Assembly: GCA_026261815.1 (NCBI GenBank)
Contig: JAMPIT010000884.1
Span: 11,297,001 to 11,361,000, forward strand
DNA: 64,000 nucleotides
Source: Monarcha castaneiventris obscurior
Taxonomy: Eukaryota; Chordata; Aves; Passeriformes; Monarchidae
Reading direction: 5' to 3'
Below the pieces are notes generated by a model. It made no database searches. It had not been told where the DNA came from and saw only the letters and a program-made list of their open reading frames with translations. Within the stretch, counting starts at the first letter, position 1. Each line of letters begins with the position of its first letter. The position numbers and the translations under genes are program-made. This document shows positions 34,138 through 46,716 of the stretch, one piece after another.

Positions 34138-35063
34138 AACAGAATGTCAGTAGGTAGCTTAATACTCCATCAAGATCCAAAGTGTATAGGTTTTATATTT
34201 TCAAAAGGCCAAGTCATATCCATGCAGATAAGTACATACATAGATAGGAATGTGGCATTCCTGCCTGAAGGACAACAGCCATCATGAGCAACTCAGCTCC
34301 CTGGTCAAAATATCAGGACATTTGTAAAGAAAATCTCTGTGTGAGAGAAACATCCTTGATCATGGAGGAAGGTACAGTCATTAAGGCATTTTTTCATTAT
34401 GATATCCTGAGGACAGATAGCTCAAAGACATTTAAAGAGAAAAATGCTTACCAGTACCAAAAAATGAACAACCTATGCAAATAACTGAAGGGAAGGCCTG
34501 TGTGTCATCAGAAAGGCTGCCTGTGTAATTCTATTTCTTTGGAGGCCTTTGCTCCAATATGACCATTATCTGGCAGGCAAAACATACAAGATTACGAGTA
34601 TAATCTTCCTGCTCTTATCTAAACTGGGTTTTTCAACCTCCATTTAGCTTTGTAATTGAAACATCTTCCAAGTCACTCTGCCGCCTAATACAACTGAATG
34701 TAAACTCACCTGCCACGAGGATGGCTTTTGTGTTTGTACCTTTGGGTGGACCCCTGAAAATCAGAGACACTCAGGAGCCCTCAAGGAAAGATGTGAAAGG
34801 CACTGATTTAAAAAACTGCCCTCGAGGAGCAGCTGGAAGTTTGCTGCATAGAGCATCCAAGAAAAAAGAGGTAGAAAAGCATCCCAAAAACAACAGCTAG
34901 AGATTAATAAGGTAAGCGGGAGCAGGTGTAGGGCATTTGCTGACTCCTACCTGCTCCTATGGTGGGAATCCTCCACCTACTCCTCAGACATATGTTGTAC
35001 CTGCCATTCACACAAAGCTAGGTGTGTTCTAAAGACTCTTTAGAGCTTTTTTCCTCTAGAGGT
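34138..35063. other. unique host sequence
   Basis: No gene or repeat recognised. Upstream (minus strand) of the decayed coding segment the same frame soon fills with stops. Confidence 0.5.
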
Positions 35064-35070
35064 GTTATAC

Positions 35071-35607
35071 TGTGGAGGGCTGTGAGCCCTTTATTCAGGA
35101 GTCCTTTGCACTCCCTTGGTGGAGAGAAGCCCCAGGGCAAAAGGACTCAGAGGTAAGAAACCACTCTCTAGGTTATGGTGACAAAGTGAACTACCCCCAG
35201 CATGCCTTGTTTCTATATGGTAATACCTTGTATCCAGTTGGTTAATTGTTTTCTACCCCATCCCCTGCCTTTCCCATTAAAAGGCCCTGGGTCTGCCTTG
35301 AAATCAGGATGCTGTTGTCCCTGGCCTCCCCTTCACAGGGACTGCTGGACAATAAAGCTACCTCTGTGGAACTGCCACACACGGCTCCTGTCTCTCTGTC
35401 CCCAAGTTTGCCTCGGGCGATTTCACAAAGAGCTGATTCACAAAAGCTGGAATCGCTTGTAGCTGAGAAATCGCTATGCTTGCTGAGATCACTCCCTGTC
35501 CAGGGGGGCTTGCCTTCGCCCCTAGAAGAGTCGTTCTTTGCAGGATGCTCTTTCTAGGAAGGTTCTGCCATACTGGTGCTTGACCAGCATCAGACCCCTG
35601 TGTGACA
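35071..35607 (+). mobile_element. LTR-like element, ends uncertain
   Basis: The stretch begins TGTGGAGGGC and ends GTGTGACA. A TATA-like TTAAAAGG lies near 35278 and AATAAAG at 35351-35357, spaced as in a retroviral LTR. GTTAT occurs at 35064-35068 and 35608-35612, close to both ends but offset by two bases on the left, so the duplication is not proven. No internal retroviral sequence lies beside it. It may instead be a small promoter or poly(A) region. Confidence 0.4.
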
Positions 35608-35612
35608 GTTAT

Positions 35613-38600
35613 CTATGCCGCATACTGCTCTAATTAAGACCTTTGTTTAGTGAACAATATGTAAGGGAAGATTCCATGATTTAGAAGACTGATTAGAAGA
35701 GCTACCTATCCACTGAAGTTTTTCAAGTTCAGCTATGTACTATTAATGTTGGAGGTTTTTTCTCTGGGAAGTACCTATTTTCCCTTTACTGTGGTTCTTT
35801 CTCACTATGCAAGACAGTTCATGCCCCAAGAAGTGCCAGTGGAACAGAGATAGGAGAAAAGCCATACAAGGAAAGGTTCACACACTTAATGTGACCACTT
35901 CTCCAGGCACTTGCCAGTGCCCTCTACCCCCAGGACAGGGGAAAGCATAACCCACCCCAAAATACTGCAAAATGAGATCAAACATTTTGGGGAGGCAGGT
36001 TCTCAGTGTTTGAGGCGTACAATACCGTGATGGAGGAGATAATTAGGTGTCAACTGCTGTGCAAAGATCAAGGCCCTCAAAGCAGATCTTCAGAGACCAG
36101 GCATAGAGGACATAAAGGCACCTTATCTTTATGATCAGCTGATGATTCAGTCCCAGGATTTTCCAACATGTTTGGTAACATGAAAACAAAGTGTCATTTA
36201 CTACTAAAAATGGTTGTCAATTCGGTCCGATTGCTAATTCATTTTATGAAAACCACCGGGTTGTGTGATGGAATTCCATACTAGACCTAACTGTTAAACA
36301 AATCCGTTCACAGGGAGCTCCTCAAAGCTAGAAGGTGTTCAAATTTAGCCTGCACTACACCAAAAACCTAACTTGCAGACTTTTTAGATCAGACAATGTC
36401 TAGGAGTCACTTGGACAGAGGAATAAATTTAAGAGGTTTATAAACAAATCTCTCCCTGTCCATTATGTCCTAGAAACACAGATGATTGTTCTCAAGTGGT
36501 CTTTTAGGGTCTTTTGGTGCGTTGCAGCTATGCACACTCAGCTCTCTAAGATATTTTCTCTTACATAAGCAGAGCTTGGAGTGTGTTCACAGCTTTGCTC
36601 AGCTGCTTTTCATTTCCCCACTGTGCTGCAAATTTCTGCTTTGCTGCTGCTTCCTCTGATCTACCCCAGGATCCAAATCTCTCTCTCCCTTGGCCAGATT
36701 CAATTGCTCTCCAAGGGAGAGCATCCTTTCTTTTTTCAAAGACCTCTTTACCCACCTACTCTCCTCTTACAGCGAGATAGTCTACAAAGCAAGGACAATC
36801 AAAGTAGATACCGTCTGTCACACAGAACTGTCACACTTAGTCAGCAGATGGTAATATTTGTTACTTTCTGATCACCACGTGATCCAGTGACATGACTTGG
36901 CTTTCCAGCCTTTGCTTGTGGCAGCTTCCAGGACCAGCACCAACATCAAGAAACTCACTTTCCAGACTCATTAATACCCATAGGCAGGCCAGAGGGGTGT
37001 GTGCGGGAGGGGGATCAGCCATCAAGGCTAAAGGGCAGGAACAACTGATATGCTACAGATGAAGACAAAAAGAGAAGACATCATCAGATCCTCCCACAAG
37101 CTAGACTTAATGCATCTGAAGAGGAATTTGCAGCATCCCAAACTTGGAAAAAGGGCATTTCTAAAAAAAGCCGCTTGCTTTGACAGTATTTTAGGGTTGG
37201 TGGGTGTTATATTCATAGTGTTGAGACACTGAATTTGTCAAGATTGGGATGATGCGTCAGCCAAGAAGCCCCAACAAATACCTGTTGGGAACAGACTTCT
37301 TTTTCAGATCTGATGGAACATAACAAAGGAGTCAACTTTAAAATGGTATCACCATATTTGATGCCAGTAAATGTTCTGGAAGAGTGCGTTAAAACAAAAA
37401 CAAGACTTATTCTATTAGATCGTATTTTCTTTCACAGTGGGCATCAGATAAGGCTGCAGAATCACACATCAGCACAATCCTCATCTTTTCAGGAGGATGC
37501 ATAAATGTATGGTCAGTCATTGTGTATCTGTATGTGTGTGTTATGCATGCCAAAATAATCGTCAGCAAAAGCCTGATGGCTGGAAGAGTAACGAATAGGC
37601 TCTTTCTTGTTATGCTAGCAGGTCAGGATTTACAGTAATTCAGAGCACATTTTTTGCAGAAAGCACTTTTATTTAACCTATGCTGTAGTTGTGCATGAGA
37701 AAATAATTCCCACTCAGGCATCCACATCTCAACTACTCTATGGAGATCTCTGGAGCACCACCATGATAACTGCAAAGTGGGTAGAAGCTGTTCCACTTGC
37801 AAAAGCACTGTGTTGTCTCATGACCAGAGTGGTCAGGCATTCTCTCATCTGTTGTCCCCAGAAAAGCAACATTGTCCATAAAAAGATCTTTCTGCCCGGG
37901 GAAAAGGTTCTTGCTCAGGCCCAGCAGTGCGACTTCTGGAAGGTGCTTTTGAAGGAGCAGAAAGACACCAGAACCGGTCAACACTCCCCCAACAGTCAAT
38001 AGTCTTTCCACACTGAGGAGGCTCCTTCAGCAGTCCATGGGGGGAGCATGTTACAACCATATGTAAGCCAGGCAAGGTCAGCAAAATCTGAAGAGAAGCA
38101 CCTGAAGCAGCCAGGCAAAAGCTGTCAACAGGACATGCTGTTTGACAACAGGGATGGTGTTTGATGACAAACAGCCACAGAAAGATAAAGCCTATGAATT
38201 CTTGCAGGAAAGTTTTCACACAATAGTACCACCCCCACAAGCTATTACTTGTCAAAATTTATTTCTCCTGCACAGGCACATTATTATTGCAAGCAATAAA
38301 CCCCTCGGACTGCCAAAGTGCTGCCACCTTCTGCCTCTGTGCTCATTTAACGAACAGTGCCTCCTGTAGGGTTGCAGCTTTCCAGTAGGAGGGCTTGTTG
38401 GTTGTATTTTCAAAGATGCAGTTAACTAACTGTCTACAGGACTGGAGCAAAAAACCCTATAACTTAAAGAAAACCATTCATTCCAGGAAATGGACACCCC
38501 CAAAACTGGCTGAAACCAGGGTCTTCTGTGAGTTCCTCCCATCTTGCTAGCATTTTCACCCAACACCACTGAATTAATTAAGAAAGTATCTGAAAAATGC

Positions 38601-40739
38601 CTCAGCAGCACACAACCTCACTGTAGAAAATTATTCCTCACCCACCAAAAAAGAGGAAAGTGAGTAAAACAAAGCAAGTGATTTATATCATTCCACTTCA
38701 ACAGCTTTTCAAAAGGCGGTGTGTGGGCATGTCACAATTATGCATTTTTTAATAGTATCTCACTACTGTTATGGATTCTGTGAACTGTCTGGCTGAGACA
38801 CTGCTGGCCCCTGATATCCTCCCCAGCCCTGCAGAGACTCTTCACAAAATCTCATTACAGTATGTATAATTTTCATAATAAAAGTAATTGCTTGTCCACA
38901 ATGGCATCACAGCTGGAAAAATGAATTGGTGGAATCCTGTGTGCAGAAGTGCTTACTCAGCCCTCACAACAGCCAAATTCAGCGTTTTGTGGCAGGTGGC
39001 CACAAAACAAGGAGACACAAAGTGAAGTTTGTACTCTCAAAACTTCCTCAACCTACCCTACTCTAAGCATCAAAGTATCAGTATTAGACCCTACAACAGG
39101 GATAACACTGGGGAAGAACAAAAAACTTGAACAAAGAAGAAAAATGGCCATGAAAAACCTTTTTCTTAACCTTGCCATATATTTGTTAAGTCACGCAGGT
39201 ACAATTAAGCACACACATGGGAAAGCACATGGATGCAGAGGGTGTGAGTCTCCGTGAAACCAACAGTGGAGAACAAACATACCCTTTTGAGCCCATTTTC
39301 ACTTCTGAAACAGGGTTTAGTAGCCCCACTGTGTACAAAAGTTCTCTTTTCCTGAAGTACTTGGGCAGTATATAACAACCTGTATTATGCGAAGGGTGGC
39401 AAATATTTAATTTTCCTCCACACAGCAGTCTTGCATATCACTCATGGGTGTTTCTGCTCCTTCATATGGACTTTGGGTAAGAAGCCTCTCATGAGCCCCT
39501 CTGCTAATGTTGTGCAGTTTTCAGGCCTATATGAAAGAACTGATCAAAATTTTACATTTCTGCTTGAGTTTTAACTGATGTTTTCCTTAATTAGAGCATT
39601 CTTTTGTTTTTGTTTTTTTTTCAAACGCCAAAGCTGGTTGCTTCAAAGGGTAATTTCATTCACCCTTGCAAAAAGAGAGAAAATTGCTCTAGAAAGATTA
39701 AAGGGAGCATGAGAGAGGGAGGTACAGAGAGACAGAGCACAGAAAAAATATCTAACGAATGCTTGATCCTACTCCCACCACAGTGACTCTGCGGAAAAAA
39801 TCGAGAAAACAAATAGGATTTTTGCATCTAAGAAACAATCTAACAATATACCAGAATAGTAAATGCAACTTTTATGACATTTGTGAAAGATTTTTTGTGA
39901 AGTTCCTCTACTCCGATGAAGCAGAACCTGGCAATTCTCTACTCCAGGTATCATATTGGTGACACGCATTCCAGCTCAGAAGAACTTCAGAAAAGTCAAT
40001 TTTAATTCTTCATTCTCAGTTCATTTTTTCTTTCTCACAGCAATTTCACTTAAGCAAGATAGGTCTTAAATCCTAATAACTCAGTTTCCAAATACACAGC
40101 ACATAATATATTAAAGCTTTAGGATAGAAATTTATTGTTTGATATATTTCTAATATTTTCATGTACTGCAGTTGCTCCAGTGGGTTTCTGTTGTAGTTAA
40201 TATTGACAGAGAGATGTGTACATGTAGAAGAATTCAGACGAATGAAACCCAGCTGCATTATTGTGCACATATAAAATTATTAATAAATGCTTCAACCTAG
40301 GCTATATATAATGAATATCCATGCTTTTAACAGCAAAGCTGGGGACCTGGTGTTTCAATCTGTAAATACATATCCACTGGCTGCAGTGCGACTCTGCCTT
40401 GAAATAAGAATATCTTTACACAGCACTGCACCATTCCATATCCAGAAAGGAAAATTCATACCAGCTTCATCAAGCATACAGGCTAAGCTGCTTCCTTATG
40501 CAGTATATGCTTATGCTACCTATGCAGCTAGTAACGGAGGCTGCATTTCCTGGTTCTGAAGGGATGATTCAAAGCACTGACTTTTCATGCCAAAAGCAGT
40601 CAATTTGACTAAACTTTCTTAAAAACATTCAACTAGAGAGCTGTGAAGGACCAGGAAATTTTAAGGCAATAAATAGACCCAGAAAGCCTCCTAGTGATTG
40701 TAGAAAAAAAGTCTTCTTAGAAAAAGATACCTGCATTGT
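35613..40739. other. unique host sequence
   Basis: No gene recognised. The stretch around 36160-36290 is AT-rich, non-repetitive and lacks open frames, as conserved non-coding elements often look; only a comparison with other birds could show that. Confidence 0.5.
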
Positions 40740-40744
40740 ATAAC

Positions 40745-41358
40745 TGTGCCAGTTTTGGCCAAAATCTAGCAATATATCATCTGGGAGAAAGTCAAGTCAC
40801 GACCACCCTTCCCCCCACCAGGTTGGGGAAAAACAAAAATCCTCGAAAGAAAGTGAAGGAGATAAAACCTATTTATTAAAAACACACAGGAAAAGGATAA
40901 TGATACCAAATATTATAACCCCTCACTATAACGAGAAAACCTGGGAAGAAATTAGAGTCCTCTTGTAGGTGCCGTCCTTCCTTCTCGGGAGCTGGCAAGG
41001 GGGGTGGCCTTAGGCCCCCTCCGGTCCTGAAGAGAAGTTCTCCTGATGTGTTCTGATGTTGTTGAAACAGTCCAGAAAAGGAAAAAAAGGAGAAAAAACC
41101 CACCAAATCCTAGGAAACATGCCGGAGAAAAAGGGAAGGAAAAAACCAAAAAAAACTGGCTGAAGAGACAGGCAAGGTGCTCCCTCCATGCTACCGCTGC
41201 CGGAGAAAATAGAGAAGTCCTTATCTCTGTGTCCTTGGGAACTTGCCTTGAAAAGTTCATTTTTTCCTTTCCTCTCAAGCTCAGTTTAAAGGCACAAAAC
41301 TAATTTTCTGGCATAGAGCCGTGATAGGGTATACACATCATAGAGTCACACCAAGACA
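40745..41358 (-). repeat. 3' LTR of the ERVL-like element (614 bp)
   Basis: On the minus strand it begins TGTCTTGGTGTG and ends AACTGGCACA. The poly(A) signal AATAAA corresponds to + positions 40872-40877. It contains a 13-bp stretch near 40940 that the other LTR lacks. Confidence 0.92.
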
Positions 41359-41376
41359 TTCCACCCCTTATCCCAT
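41359..41376 (-). other. polypurine tract of the ERVL-like element
   Basis: On the minus strand the bases GGGATAAGGGGTGGAA run directly into the start of the 3' LTR. This is the plus-strand primer position. Confidence 0.8.
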
Positions 41377-41513
41377 ATCGTTGGCTCAGTGCTCAAATTA
41401 ATATATTTTAACTCTACACATACTTATTAATACATATATACAGTTATGTACAAAGAGTGACAGTGACACTCAGCAAGCAGTGGTGTACAGGTATTTCACA
41501 TTGCAGCTGGTTT

Positions 41514-42152
41514 TCACCCAACAATCAGATCTCCCTGGGGTACACAACGTGTTGTTCCATCTCTCTGCATTACCCACCATGTGCAACCAGGTCCCTGAGC
41601 AATGACAACACCACGGATTGGTTTGTCCGCAGTCGAAGCAGAATTAACCCAAACAGTCTTTCCCAACAGTCCCCTGACATGCACTACTGGAACCTTATCT
41701 CCATCTACTGTAGGCAGAGATTCGGATTGGGCTGGACCAGCTCTATTGGTGGAACCTCGGGTGTTAATTAACCAGGTGGCTTTTGCTAGGTGCTGTTCCC
41801 AATTTTTGAGTTTCCCCACCCAGTGCCTTCAAGGTGGTTTTCCATTGCACAGTTCCACTTCGCCGGCAGCTGGTGCATGGTAAGGGATATGGTACACCCA
41901 CTCAATGCCATGTTCCCTAGCCCAGGTGTTGATAAGGCTGTTCTTGAAATGAGTCCCATTGTCAGGTTCAATTCCCTCGGGTGTACCATGCCTCCAAAGG
42001 ACTTGCCTTTCAAGGCCCAACATGGTGTTCCGGTCTGTAGCATGAGGCACCGGGTAGGTCTCCAGCCATCCCGTGGTAGCTTCTACTATTGTGAGCACAT
42101 AACGCTTGCCTTGGCGTGTTTGAGGCAGTGTGATGTAAGCAATCTGCCAGGC
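41514..42152 (-). pseudogene. pol: integrase catalytic core and C-terminal domain of the ERVL-like element
   Basis: The core (to about 41829) contains EPDNGTHF, with the second catalytic Asp present, and AAGEVELCNG, with the catalytic Glu present. The first catalytic position seems lost: the N-terminal strand reads WQIAYITLPQ, with Ala where an Asp is expected. The core and the C-terminal domain (41514-41819, with TRCVPQGDLIVG at its end) lie in different frames. A stop also separates the core from the zinc-binding domain. The enzyme cannot be made intact. Confidence 0.85.
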
Positions 42153-42867
42153 CTACCCATACTTGTATTTGGACCACAGCCCACCATACCACAGGGGTTT
42201 CACTCGCTTGGCCTGCTTGATTGCAGCGCACGTCTCACAATCATGGATCACCTGGGAGATACTGTCCATGGTTAGATCCACCCCTCGGTCTCGTGCCCAC
42301 TTATAGGTGGCATCTCTGCCTTGATGACCTGAGGCATCATGGGCCCATCGAGCTAGGAACAACTGTCCCTTGTGTTCCCAATCCAAGTCTATCTGGGACA
42401 CCTCTATTTTTGCAGCCTGATCTACCTGTTTGTTGTTCTGATGTTCCTCATTAGCCCTACTCTTGGGAACTTGAGCATCTACGTGGCGGACTTTCACAAG
42501 TAGCTTTTTTACTCTGGCAGCAATGTCTTTCCCCTCTTCAGCGTCCCAGGTTGGTTTTCCCCTATGCTGCCAATTAGCCTTTTCCCACTTTTCTAGCCAT
42601 CCCCACAGAGCATTGGCTACCATCCATGAATCAGTGTAGCTTTGGCTACTTCTCTCTTTCAGCAATGTCTAGGGCCAGTTGAACAGCTTTGAGTTCAGCA
42701 AGTTGGCTTGATGCAGCTTCTCCTTCAATGGCTTCTGCGACCTGTCGTGTGGGACTCCATACGGCTGCTTTCCACTTTCGTTTCATCCTTACAATGCGAC
42801 AAGAACCAAGGAGCTTAGCGGGTGTCTTCTGTTGGCAGTTGGTTGTACGGTGGAGCTTCTTCAGCAC
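42153..42867 (-). pseudogene. pol: RNase H and integrase zinc-binding domain of the ERVL-like element
   Basis: The RNase H start lies in one frame (42646-42867, with SSQLAELKAVQLAL) and its second half in another (42153-42665, with YTDSWMVANALWGW), so one frameshift splits the domain near 42650. The first RNase H aspartate is not visible (LLGSC). The same frame continues into an integrase zinc domain, with ASGHQGRDATYKWARD and then CETCAAIKQ, giving the H-H-C-C pattern. Confidence 0.85.
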
Positions 42868-44161
42868 GTGTCACTTGTTCCTGCTCTTCCTCTTGACTGA
42901 GACCAAAGTTTTCACCGTCAGGCCAATTTGTGATTATTGCCAAAATCCCAGGCTGATTCAATTTTCCTATACGGGCGCGCTGTGTGATGAGGGAAATCCA
43001 TTTGCTCCATGTGGCATTGGTGGCATAGTGAGTAGAGGGAACCTTTGCTTTGAAAATCCACCCCAGCACCGGTAGTCGGGGTGCCAGCAAGAGTTGTGCT
43101 TCAGTGCCGACTACATCTGAGGTGGCTTGGATTCCTTCATAGGCTGCCAAGATTTCCTTCTCTGTGGGAGTGTAGTTGGCTTCGGACCCTCTGTAACTTC
43201 GGCTCCAAAATCCCAGTGATCGGCCTCGAGTCTCACCGGACACCTTCGGCCAAAGCCTCCAGGGTAGACCACTGTTCCCGGCTGCAGAGTAGATCACGTT
43301 GTTCACCTCATGTCCTGTTCTAACTTGGCCAAGGGTTACTGCATGAGCAATCTCCTGCTTGATCAGGGCGAAGTCTTGTTGCTGTTCAGGGCCCCAGTGG
43401 AAATTGTTCTTTTTGCAGGTAACCAGGTAAAGAAGACTCACAATCTGGCTGTATTCAAGAATATGCATTCTCCAAAAACCTATGACACCTAGGAAAGCTT
43501 GTGCTGCCTTCTTGTTGGTTGGCGGAGACATTGCTGTGGTCTTATTGATGATCTCAGTAGGAATCTGACGCCGTCCATCTTGCCATTTCACTCCCAGGAA
43601 CTGGATCTCTAGAGCAGGTCCCTTGACTTTGCTCTTCTTGATAGCAAAACCGGCTTCCAGGACAATCTGGATGATTTTCTCTCCTTTCTCAAACACTTCT
43701 GCTCCGGTGTTCCCACAAACAATGATGTCATCCATGTACTGCAAATGTTCTGGAGCCTCACCCTTTTCCAATGCAGTCTGGATTAGTCCGTGGCAAATCG
43801 TAGGACTGTGCTTCCACCCCTGGAGCAGTCGATTCCAGGTGTATTGCACACCCCTCCAGGTGAAGGCAAACTGAGGCCTGCTCTCTGGTGCCAGAGGGAT
43901 GGAGAAAAATGCATTAGCAATGTCAATAGTGGCATACCACTTCGCTGCCTTGGACTCTAGCTCATACTGGAGCTCCAACATGCTCGGCACAGCAGCACTG
44001 AATGGTGGAGTCACTTCATTCAAGGCACGATAGTCTACAGTCAGTCTCCATTCTCCTCCAGATTTGCACACAAGCCAAATAGGACTGTTGAAGGGTGAGT
44101 GGGCCTTGCTGGCCACCCCTCGGCTCTCCAAGTCACGGATCATCTTGTGGATGGGAATCAC
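42815..44161 (-). CDS. pol: reverse transcriptase of the ERVL-like element, open frame of 448 codons
   Basis: The frame is uninterrupted from IPIHKMIRDLESRG through the palm motif YATIDIANAFFSIPL and the catalytic QYMDDIIVCG (the YMDD box), to the thumb and connection regions (IQFLGVKWQDGR, NYTPTEKEILAAYEG). The motifs and order match class III ERVs. The protease frame ends at its start in a different phase, so the natural protein would be part of a Gag-Pol chain. The ATG shown is just the first in frame. The domain may still be foldable, but translation in place is doubtful because the upstream gag is broken. Confidence 0.88.
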   Translation of the reverse strand: MIPIHKMIRDLESRGVASKAHSPFNSPIWLVCKSGGEWRLTVDYRALNEVTPPFSAAVPSMLELQYELESKAAKWYATIDIANAFFSIPLAPESRPQFAFTWRGVQYTWNRLLQGWKHSPTICHGLIQTALEKGEAPEHLQYMDDIIVCGNTGAEVFEKGEKIIQIVLEAGFAIKKSKVKGPALEIQFLGVKWQDGRRQIPTEIINKTTAMSPPTNKKAAQAFLGVIGFWRMHILEYSQIVSLLYLVTCKKNNFHWGPEQQQDFALIKQEIAHAVTLGQVRTGHEVNNVIYSAAGNSGLPWRLWPKVSGETRGRSLGFWSRSYRGSEANYTPTEKEILAAYEGIQATSDVVGTEAQLLLAPRLPVLGWIFKAKVPSTHYATNATWSKWISLITQRARIGKLNQPGILAIITNWPDGENFGLSQEEEQEQVTRAEEAPPYNQLPTEDTR

Positions 44162-44616
44162 AGCATCTCAATTGTCCGGTACTGTTGGCGTTGCACTGTT
44201 GAGGTAGCAATTGGTACTCTTTGTTCCTCCTCCTTCAGGAGGCCTATTACAGATGGGTTTTCTGATAGTCCAGTCAAAGTATTCAACTGCTTAATGCCCT
44301 CTGCCTCCACAGCAGCTATTCCAAAAGCCCATTTGAGTCCCTTTGGGTCTCTGAAATACCCGCCTCGGGGGAAATCTATGCCCAAAATGCACGGGGCCTC
44401 TGGACCAATCACAATGAAATGTTTCTTCCACTCATTTCCAGTTAGGTTCACCTCAGCTTCCACTAGGGTCAAATTTTGTGATCCACCTCTTACACCAGTA
44501 ATAGAAACAGATTCTACCCCCACATGCTGCGATGCGATTATTGTACACTGTGTACCAGTGTCAACCAAAGCATCATATTTTTGTGGTTCTGATGTACCAG
44601 GCCAACGAATCCACAC
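44158..44616 (-). CDS. pro: protease of the ERVL-like element, open
   Basis: The active-site triad is intact in DALVDTGTQCT. The flap and the ILGIDF block near residue 85 fit a retroviral aspartic protease. The frame is open to the reverse transcriptase, where it ends in TGA while the next frame begins, a shift of one. The first Met is not the true start; the domain follows a degraded gag end. Confidence 0.82.
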   Translation of the reverse strand: MWIRWPGTSEPQKYDALVDTGTQCTIIASQHVGVESVSITGVRGGSQNLTLVEAEVNLTGNEWKKHFIVIGPEAPCILGIDFPRGGYFRDPKGLKWAFGIAAVEAEGIKQLNTLTGLSENPSVIGLLKEEEQRVPIATSTVQRQQYRTIEML

Positions 44617-46689
44617 AGTCCAAAAAATACTGTTTTCCCTGGCCTCTACCTGGCTAGAGGCAGGGCCCCTCTAGTTCTGGTTATCCTTATTTTCTCGGGC
44701 CTCCGTCGTAGAGGTTCCGTCGAGGGAATCGGACATCTCATCATCTTTTTCATCATTTCCGGCAGATTAGCTACAGGTAACTTCAGCTACCTTTTTAGTA
44801 CACCTTCCTTTCAGAAACTTGCACTCCTTTAATTCACGCACTGTTGCAGCCAGAGCAGAACTGGGTTGTCCACCCCACTTCTTCCTGTCTTCCCCACTAT
44901 CACAAAGGAATTTCCACAGCTCATTTCTCGGGGTGTTCCTTCTCTCTAGGGAACCTCCACGCTGGGTATCAGAATCTCTGATCTGTACTGCCGAGTTCTG
45001 GAGAAGGCCCTCTTTAATCTCCTTCTTGAGTTCCTGAAAATTCTTCTCCATCTTCTCCATCTTATCGTCCAATTTCTGCACACGTTTCCACAGCTGCGAT
45101 TTTCGCATGTGTTGGGCCGTGCACGGAATCTGCATATGCCTGGAGCTTTGTTGCCATATCCTGCACGGTCTCATTAGCACCGTTATCTGGTTTCATCAGT
45201 GCTAAAGCAGAAGTATATCCTGGTGGCCCAAGCCTGATGAATATTCGCCACATGAATGGACTAACGCTGGCACCGTCTGGACTACTTAATCCTGGGTCAT
45301 CTGTGAACACAACCTCTGCCACCCCTAGTTCTCTCAGGCATTGGATCCCTTGTTCCATGGTCTTCCACTGGGTTTGCTGCATATAGAGATCATCTGCACA
45401 CAGATACCTTGCCCTCACACCACTCAAAAGCCGTCTCCAGAGACTGGCAGAGTCAGCCCCCCTTATCATCCTTTGGATGGATCAAGTGATGGATGGATCA
45501 AGGCTGGATCAAGTGACAGAGATCCCAAATGCCTGACTTCAGCACCGTCCACCATTACATCATCACCTGCAGCATCGCAAATACGGACCATCCAACTTAT
45601 GATGGATTTATTAGGCTGGCGGGTGGGCTGGTGTAGTCCTTTCTTAGGCTGTGAAGGTCCTTTATGGACATGGACTCAGTAATGGTTTCTCTGCCTGAGT
45701 CTGTTGGTGGCTTTGAGGTTCCTTCCTCATCATCATCTTTCACTGGGCGATCGGTTTTGATGGTGTCTTTTTCCTTGTGACAGGAGCTACTGTCAATGGC
45801 TTAGGCTTTACATCTGGTTTAGCTGCAGCCTGAGTGACTGGGGTGTCTGCTGATTTATCTTCTTACCCTTCTGCCTCTATCTGCTGCCCTACAGTACCTA
45901 GCAGTGTGCAATAGGCGTATGCCAAGGCCCAGCATACTGCAGTGACCTTTTCCTCCTTGGGATTGTCATTGAATTTCTCTTTTAGGTCTTTCCCCACCTC
46001 AGCTGTGTTCTGAATTTGTTCAGGGGGGAAATTCCAAGCTATTGGATCAGAGAATTCCTTCAGCATTTGGCCCATATCCTCCCATTCTCCACCCCACTCA
46101 GGCTTTTCCACCCCTGAGTCAGGTGTCTCATCAGTCACCCTGGAAATCTGAGCCCTCATTTTAGATAAGCTGCAAACCACATACAAGAAGCTCACCAGAT
46201 ATAATACCAGAAAAATAGTCTCTTTAACATTCAGGGAAAACTGAACATTCTCAAAAGATAATGTATAAAATTAAAAGGGGAGGGAGATGAAAGGCTGGGA
46301 AACCCCATCTCCTCCTCTAACAAACTGAGTGCCGTTACTAATAAACCCCCATAACAGGCTACTGGAACCAGGATCGGTGTTAGGACGGAGAAACCACCTA
46401 TCATACACACTTTGAACAGCTGCCTTTACCTTTGTTAACTTCATATAAATCATTATCACGGAGCTCAGCAAAATAGAAATCCTGATTCGTTCCCTTTGTA
46501 AAAGTTTCTTATCAGCAATAAGATCAGACCAAGTTATGGACAGGCAAACAGGGACCAAAATGACACAAGTCTATCCAGCCAGAGAGACATCATTAACACA
46601 ACCAACATCGTAACCGCTTTACCCCAACACAGAGCAATTAAATTCAAGCCAACATGTAATCAGTACAAGTTTTTTTCACTTTCCTTCGA
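44617..46689 (-). pseudogene. gag: gag of the ERVL-like element, broken into four frames
   Basis: From the primer site downward: a first piece (46271-46558) is hydrophobic and basic. A second (45863-46195) contains DMGQMLKEFSDPIAWNF. A third (45062-45469) is capsid-like, with LGPPGYTSALALMKPDNGANE and the block after it. A fourth (44767-45180) is lysine- and glutamate-rich and looks coiled-coil. They lie in several frames, with stops between. The stretch 45470-45860 has no clear open frame; a short GGATCAAG repeat is seen near 45477-45520. I see no zinc knuckle. Confidence 0.75.
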
Positions 46690-46709
46690 GCCCCTGAGGT
46701 TGGGCGCCA
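46690..46709 (-). other. primer binding site of the ERVL-like element, tRNA-Lys-like
   Basis: On the minus strand TGGCGCCCAACCTCAGGGGC lies seven bases inside the LTR end. The first 11 bases match the lysine-tRNA primer site used by many retroviruses; the rest is close to it with changes. The family name ERVL recalls a leucine primer, so this is a lysine-primed class III lineage. Confidence 0.8.
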
Positions 46710-46716
46710 CTAATAT

